From contig JAIYDB010000044.1 in assembly GCA_027487695.1 (NCBI GenBank), forward strand, positions 1 through 47,881: 47,881 nt of DNA, read 5' to 3'. The position numbers and the translations under genes were made by a program. This document shows, one piece after another, positions 44,055-47,881 of the stretch. The DNA comes from Cytophagaceae bacterium. GTDB lineage: Bacteria; Bacteroidota; Bacteroidia; Cytophagales; Flexibacteraceae. The stretch's first letter is position 1. Every line of letters starts with the position of its first letter. The notes under the pieces are model-generated. The model saw only the letters and a program-made list of their open reading frames with translations. It was not told the DNA's origin and searched no databases.

Positions 44055-45473
44055 ATGCTGAAGGGAAAAGATGAATTTGTGGTAGGACTGGATATTGGCA
44101 CCAGTAAAATAGCAATGGCCGTAGGTACCTTGGCTTCAGGAGGCAAGGTTACTATTAAAGGTCTAAAAAGCTACCCCGTTTCTGATTCAATGATCAGAGG
44201 CGAGCTTCGTAATGTAGATATAGCCACCAAAACCATTAAGAAACTAATTGCCGATTTTGAAAACGGCGTTATGGATTCCATTGGTTCTATTATTGTTAAC
44301 ATTAGCAGTTCTGAAACTGAAAGCGAATTTTACAAAACCTCGCTTACCCGTAGTGGTACAGAGAATATTGTAAATATTGGCGATATCATTAGAATGAACG
44401 ATGATATTGGCAGAACCAATATCAAAGCCAGTATGCAAATGGTATTCAGCATGCCATTGCTTTACCAAATAGATAACCTGGCCGATCCGTGTTACGATCC
44501 TGTGGGTTGTACTGGAAATAGATTAGATGCAGATTTTAATCTGATTTGTTGTGGATTTAATCCTATAGCTAACCTAAACAAGGCTATACAGCGTTGTGCC
44601 GATAACGACCCACCAACAGTGGAGCGTTTATTACCTACAAGTATTGCTAGTTCACTTGCGGTACTTTCCGATGAAGAGCTTATTGGCGGTTGTGTATTGG
44701 TAGATTTAGGTGCTGGTGTTACCAATATTGCCATTTACCAAGACAAATTGTTGGTATGGGCAGGTGTATTGCCAATGGGTAGCAACCTCATTACTAACGA
44801 TATAGTAGAAGGTTGTTCTATCCCAAGAGTTCAAGCAGAACAATTAAAGGTTAACTGGGGTAATGCCATACCAGACCCTACCACTAAAGAACATTACTTG
44901 GTAATAGAAGGCAATAAAAACCGCAAGGAAACCTTCATAAGTCAATACAACTTGGCACGAATAATCAATGCTCGTGTAGAGGAAATAGCCACTTTCGTAC
45001 TCAAATACATTTATGAATTTGAGTTGTTGAATAGGCTACACTATGGTATTATCTTAACAGGAGGTGGTGCCAACTTAAACGGCATTACCGATCTATTTAA
45101 ACAAGTAACAGGTTTGGATTGCAGAAAAGGTAATTCAGCCGATGTAATTGCGAACGCCAAAGACGAACAACTACGCAAGCCTGAATATGCTACGGCAATA
45201 GGTTTGGTACGTAGTGGTTTCTATAGTATTGATATCAGAGAAAATATGCACGCGGAAGAAACCCGCGAATATATTGAAAGGTACTATTCAGATCAGTACC
45301 AAAGTAATCCTATTCCAAGGCAAGTAGCTAAAAAAGCCAACGCCGAAAGAGTACAACAAAAAGAACAAGCCCCTACTCCTCCACCTCCGAAGCGCAATCC
45401 GTTTTCTTCCTTTGCTGAATCTATTAAAAGTAGATTATTAGACAGCCCGGACGATGACAGTACCAACTATTAG
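44055..45473 (+). CDS. ftsA: Cell division protein FtsA
   Basis: An actin-like ATPase that tethers FtsZ to the membrane. The phosphate-1 motif VVGLDIGTSKIAMAVG is at the N-terminus. VDLGAGVTNIAIYQ (phosphate 2) and GIILTGGGANLNGI (adenosine motif) follow, with the extra SHS2/1C subdomain between. The C-terminal end has a proline-rich linker and an amphipathic helix NPFSSFAESIKSRLLD, the usual membrane-targeting sequence, then an acidic tail. It lies 32 bp after ftsQ and 51 bp before ftsZ, the standard order. Confidence 0.95.
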   Translation: MLKGKDEFVVGLDIGTSKIAMAVGTLASGGKVTIKGLKSYPVSDSMIRGELRNVDIATKTIKKLIADFENGVMDSIGSIIVNISSSETESEFYKTSLTRSGTENIVNIGDIIRMNDDIGRTNIKASMQMVFSMPLLYQIDNLADPCYDPVGCTGNRLDADFNLICCGFNPIANLNKAIQRCADNDPPTVERLLPTSIASSLAVLSDEELIGGCVLVDLGAGVTNIAIYQDKLLVWAGVLPMGSNLITNDIVEGCSIPRVQAEQLKVNWGNAIPDPTTKEHYLVIEGNKNRKETFISQYNLARIINARVEEIATFVLKYIYEFELLNRLHYGIILTGGGANLNGITDLFKQVTGLDCRKGNSADVIANAKDEQLRKPEYATAIGLVRSGFYSIDIRENMHAEETREYIERYYSDQYQSNPIPRQVAKKANAERVQQKEQAPTPPPPKRNPFSSFAESIKSRLLDSPDDDSTNY

Positions 45474-45524
45474 TACTCAATTACAGACCTAAAAAACACA
45501 CTATATATAAAGCGATAAGTAAGG

Positions 45525-47285
45525 ATGGAAACAGGAAATTATAGTTTCAAACCACGGGTACAAACTAGCCCTATTATTAAAGTGATGGGTGTAGGTGGTG
45601 GCGGTACCAACACAGTAAATTATATACACAGTATAGGTGTAAAAGATGTTGAGTTTATTGTATGCAATACCGATTATCAACACTTACAAAAAAGTCCTGT
45701 TGAAACCAAAGTACAGCTTGGCGCCAAACTAAAAGAAGGTTTGGGTGCAGGTGGCGACCCTACTAATGGGTTTAAAGCCGCTGAAGAAAGCAGAGATGAG
45801 ATAATTAACTTATTAAAAGATAATACCAAAATGCTTTTCATCACCTCAGGAATGGGTGGTGGAACGGGTACTGGTGCGGCACCTTATATTGCATCTATAG
45901 CCAGAGAAAAAGAATTGGATATACTTACCGTAGGTATAGTAACCGTTCCTTTTAAATTTGAAGGCGAAAAGAAGAAAAATAAGGCCATTGCAGGCGTAGA
46001 AGAAATGCGCAAACATTGCGATGTGCTTTTGGTAATTATTAATGATAAGATTATTGATATATACGGCAAGAGGGTAAAACTTCAAGAAGCTTTTAACTTC
46101 AGTAACCAGATTTTGGCCATGGCTGTAAAATCGATTGCTGAAATTATTACTGTTGAGTTTACTCAAAATATGGACTTTGAAGATGTAAAGGCCGTATTAA
46201 AGAATAGTGGTACTGCAGTAATGGGTTACGCCACTGCAGAAGGCGACGACCGTATGCTGAAAGTAGCTGAAGAAGCTATTTCATCGCCATTATTGAATAA
46301 TAGGAGCATTAAGGGTGCCAAGAGTGTACTTGTTTCTATTATTTCTGGTGAAGAAGATATTTATCCTTATGAGCTTAGCGAAATTGCTGAGTATCTACAA
46401 GAGCAAGCTGGTAGCCATGCCGACCTGAAGTTTGGAACAAAGATTGATTCATCGTTACGTCCGAACGAAATCAGAGTAACTGTAATTGCTACAGGCTTTG
46501 AAATGGACGGCGATATGAACTTAATGCCATCTGAAGAACCTACCATTGAAGAATTAATGGCAATGGAGCAAAAGGCAGCAGCAGAAGCCGCTAATCTTTC
46601 AGCCTCTACCCCACCGCATATTCAACAACCATATGCTTACCAAGCGCCGGCTACGCCACAACCACCTGTAGGTCAGGCGCCACAACAATACCAAGCTCCT
46701 GAACCAGCATTCCCATCTGCTTTTGTACCACAAACGCCTCCTACGCAATATCCACAAGGGTATAGCCCTGGCGAACAGGTGGTATTTCAGCAAGAATCGC
46801 CTATCAAAGTAGGTGGTGTGCCATCGCCAGAAGGTGTAATAACACCATCTATACCATCATATATTAAATCTGGATATCAGGAACCTGAAGTACAAAAAGC
46901 TGCACAACCTGTAGTTGCCCATCCAGAAGAAGTGGTTATCATAAGACCATCTGGCCAGAAAGAGTTACCTATGAGCCAAAAGGAAGCAGCTAGCAGAATA
47001 GGTGAAGGAATAATTAATCCTTTCCCTAATGCTAAAAGCTACGAAGATACCAAGCTTAGCGCAGCCGATAGAGTAAGTAGACTAAGGGCTCTTAGCGGCT
47101 TTTCTAATAATGCCCAGTTAGAACGATTGGAAAAAGAACCTGCTTTTTTAAGAAAGAATAATTTGAATAACACAGGAACTAATCCGCTTTCAGACGATCC
47201 TAAAAAAAAAGTAGGAACTCTGATGAGCGATAGTAACGAGCAAATTGTTGGAGGAAATAAATTCTTCAACACAAAAGTTGACTAA
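45525..47285 (+). CDS. ftsZ: Cell division protein FtsZ, with long C-terminal extension
   Basis: The tubulin-like GTPase that forms the Z ring. The tubulin signature GGGTGTG is at residues 111-117, and the T7 loop region reads [14 protein letters not shown]. The GTPase body ends around residue 335. A Pro/Gln/Ala-rich linker of about 200 residues follows, then a C-terminal conserved peptide-like stretch [11 protein letters not shown] and a further ~40 residues ending in [11 protein letters not shown]. Bacteroidota FtsZ proteins are generally long (often 500-650 aa) and end in a similar F-x-x-VD tail, so 586 aa is normal for the phylum though much longer than E. coli (383 aa). A terminator follows. 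Confidence 0.96.
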   Translation: METGNYSFKPRVQTSPIIKVMGVGGGGTNTVNYIHSIGVKDVEFIVCNTDYQHLQKSPVETKVQLGAKLKEGLGAGGDPTNGFKAAEESRDEIINLLKDNTKMLFITSGMGGGTGTGAAPYIASIAREKELDILTVGIVTVPFKFEGEKKKNKAIAGVEEMRKHCDVLLVIINDKIIDIYGKRVKLQEAFNFSNQILAMAVKSIAEIITVEFTQNMDFEDVKAVLKNSGTAVMGYATAEGDDRMLKVAEEAISSPLLNNRSIKGAKSVLVSIISGEEDIYPYELSEIAEYLQEQAGSHADLKFGTKIDSSLRPNEIRVTVIATGFEMDGDMNLMPSEEPTIEELMAMEQKAAAEAANLSASTPPHIQQPYAYQAPATPQPPVGQAPQQYQAPEPAFPSAFVPQTPPTQYPQGYSPGEQVVFQQESPIKVGGVPSPEGVITPSIPSYIKSGYQEPEVQKAAQPVVAHPEEVVIIRPSGQKELPMSQKEAASRIGEGIINPFPNAKSYEDTKLSAADRVSRLRALSGFSNNAQLERLEKEPAFLRKNNLNNTGTNPLSDDPKKKVGTLMSDSNEQIVGGNKFFNTKVD

Positions 47286-47310
47286 CCAAAAGTTGAAACT
47301 CTTACTTCAA

Positions 47311-47347
47311 AATCCTTCTGGAATTACTTTCAGAAGGATTATTTTTT
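47311..47347 (+). terminator. Terminator of the fts operon
   Basis: A 10-bp perfect stem (47311-47320 with 47331-47340, 10-base loop) followed by ATTTTTT, 25 bp after the ftsZ stop. Confidence 0.9.
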
Positions 47348-47384
47348 GGTACTCTAATCTGTAAGCTATTTAAAAAAACTAGCA

Positions 47385-47881
47385 ATGAATTGGACTATTC
47401 TCACAGCAGCAGTTTGGCTATCGGCCCTTACTCCAATAGACCAACCTAAGCCAACATCTACTCCAACAATAAAAGGGACTATGCGTGCTGTAATGCGTGA
47501 AGGCAAACTAGGTCCAGTTATCAGTACCGATACCCTAATTCAGACCAACCTATATGGCTTCGGTCCTATGGCATATCTCAGAGGTGAACTCTTGGTGATG
47601 GATGGTAAAGTTTATGAATCTACCGTAAACAACAAAGGGCAAATGCAAGTAAAAGAAGTAAGTAAAGCCACTGCCCCATTCTTTGGTTATGCACATATAG
47701 CAAGTTGGCAGTCAGTTACTATGCCCGATTCTATTTCAGACTTAATTACTTTAGAAAATTACTTAAACCAAACCATTGGAGCAGCAAATCCTAACCACAA
47801 TACCTTTTTCAAGCTAAAGGCGAAAGTAAAAAAGGCTACTATACACTTAGTAAATTTACCAAAAGGAACCAAAGTAAGTTC
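47385..47881 (+). CDS. Acetolactate decarboxylase family protein (partial, C-terminus outside window)
   Basis: I read this frame by hand from ATG 47385 to the edge (165 codons). It begins with a short hydrophobic signal (MNWTILTAAVWLSALTP), then GTMRAVMREGKLGPVISTDT, NLYGFGPMAYLRGELLVMDG and APFFGYAHIASW. The YGxGPxxYLxGELLxxDGxxY pattern is that of acetolactate decarboxylase, which turns 2-acetolactate into acetoin. The metal-binding histidines lie in the C-terminal part, not visible here, so activity cannot be judged. The apparent signal peptide suggests export, which is unusual for the classic enzyme but seen in Bacteroidota relatives. Confidence 0.75.
   Translation, partial: MNWTILTAAVWLSALTPIDQPKPTSTPTIKGTMRAVMREGKLGPVISTDTLIQTNLYGFGPMAYLRGELLVMDGKVYESTVNNKGQMQVKEVSKATAPFFGYAHIASWQSVTMPDSISDLITLENYLNQTIGAANPNHNTFFKLKAKVKKATIHLVNLPKGTKVS

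Overview
The window is a piece of a Bacteroidota chromosome, AT-rich and densely coded. Several independent signs point to this phylum. The gene families are typical (FKBP pair, Omp28-like thioredoxin lipoprotein, Bacteroidota-type LptD, a protein with a type IX secretion C-terminal domain). Several genes are preceded by the phylum's characteristic -7 element, TAnnTTTG. Lipoproteins carry a short acidic stretch after the lipid-anchored Cys. Ribosome binding sites are weak or absent, and many genes start with GTG or TTG. I cannot place the organism below phylum level with confidence.

Layout. 1-2897 (minus): four tandem, translationally coupled, paralogous outer-membrane barrel-like proteins, the last cut by the window edge. 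3106-8728 (minus): sucA-sucB (2-oxoglutarate dehydrogenase E1 and E2) downstream of hemH (ferrochelatase). 8838-9656 (plus): an alpha/beta hydrolase divergent from hemH. 9673-9735: a perfect 30-bp-stem hairpin. 9742-10854 (minus): a class II Fic protein with a C-terminal DNA-binding-like domain. 10911-11246: a 70-bp tandem repeat array filling the fic/mutS divergent region. 11341-16257 (plus): mutS-rsmI-lnt. 16370-17786: a DUF2141 protein and a lipoprotein.

18129-18821 (minus) is an orphan, diverged EutC-like protein. 19053-19289 (minus) is a 78-aa protein in which 48 residues are Asp or Glu, with a textbook promoter. ridA and ettA are divergent. 21622-25406 (plus) holds a calcium-loop secreted protein, nrnA and two FKBP-type isomerases. 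25490-26734 (minus) holds an SRPBCC protein and psd. 27034-28388 holds an Omp28-like lipoprotein and a DUF2200 protein. 28468-30861 (minus) is a large DUF4397 repeat protein with a type IX sorting domain. 31160-34309 (plus) holds an Ig-like lipoprotein, an ECF sigma factor and its coupled anti-sigma-like/barrel protein.

34431-40062 (plus) is an envelope block: lptD, polysaccharide deacetylase, LOG-family nucleotidase and LysM lytic transglycosylase. 40059-41525 (minus) is a GT-C-like membrane protein. 41628-47285 (plus) is murC-ftsQ-ftsA-ftsZ, and a partial acetolactate decarboxylase ends the window.

Most of the window is housekeeping: TCA cycle, heme, mismatch repair, envelope building and cell division. 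The parts that deserve a second look are the Fic-associated repeat array, the long hairpin, the orphan EutC, the polyacidic protein, the barrel paralog cluster and the sigma/anti-sigma-barrel fusion. I found no tRNA, rRNA, CRISPR array, transposase or phage gene.
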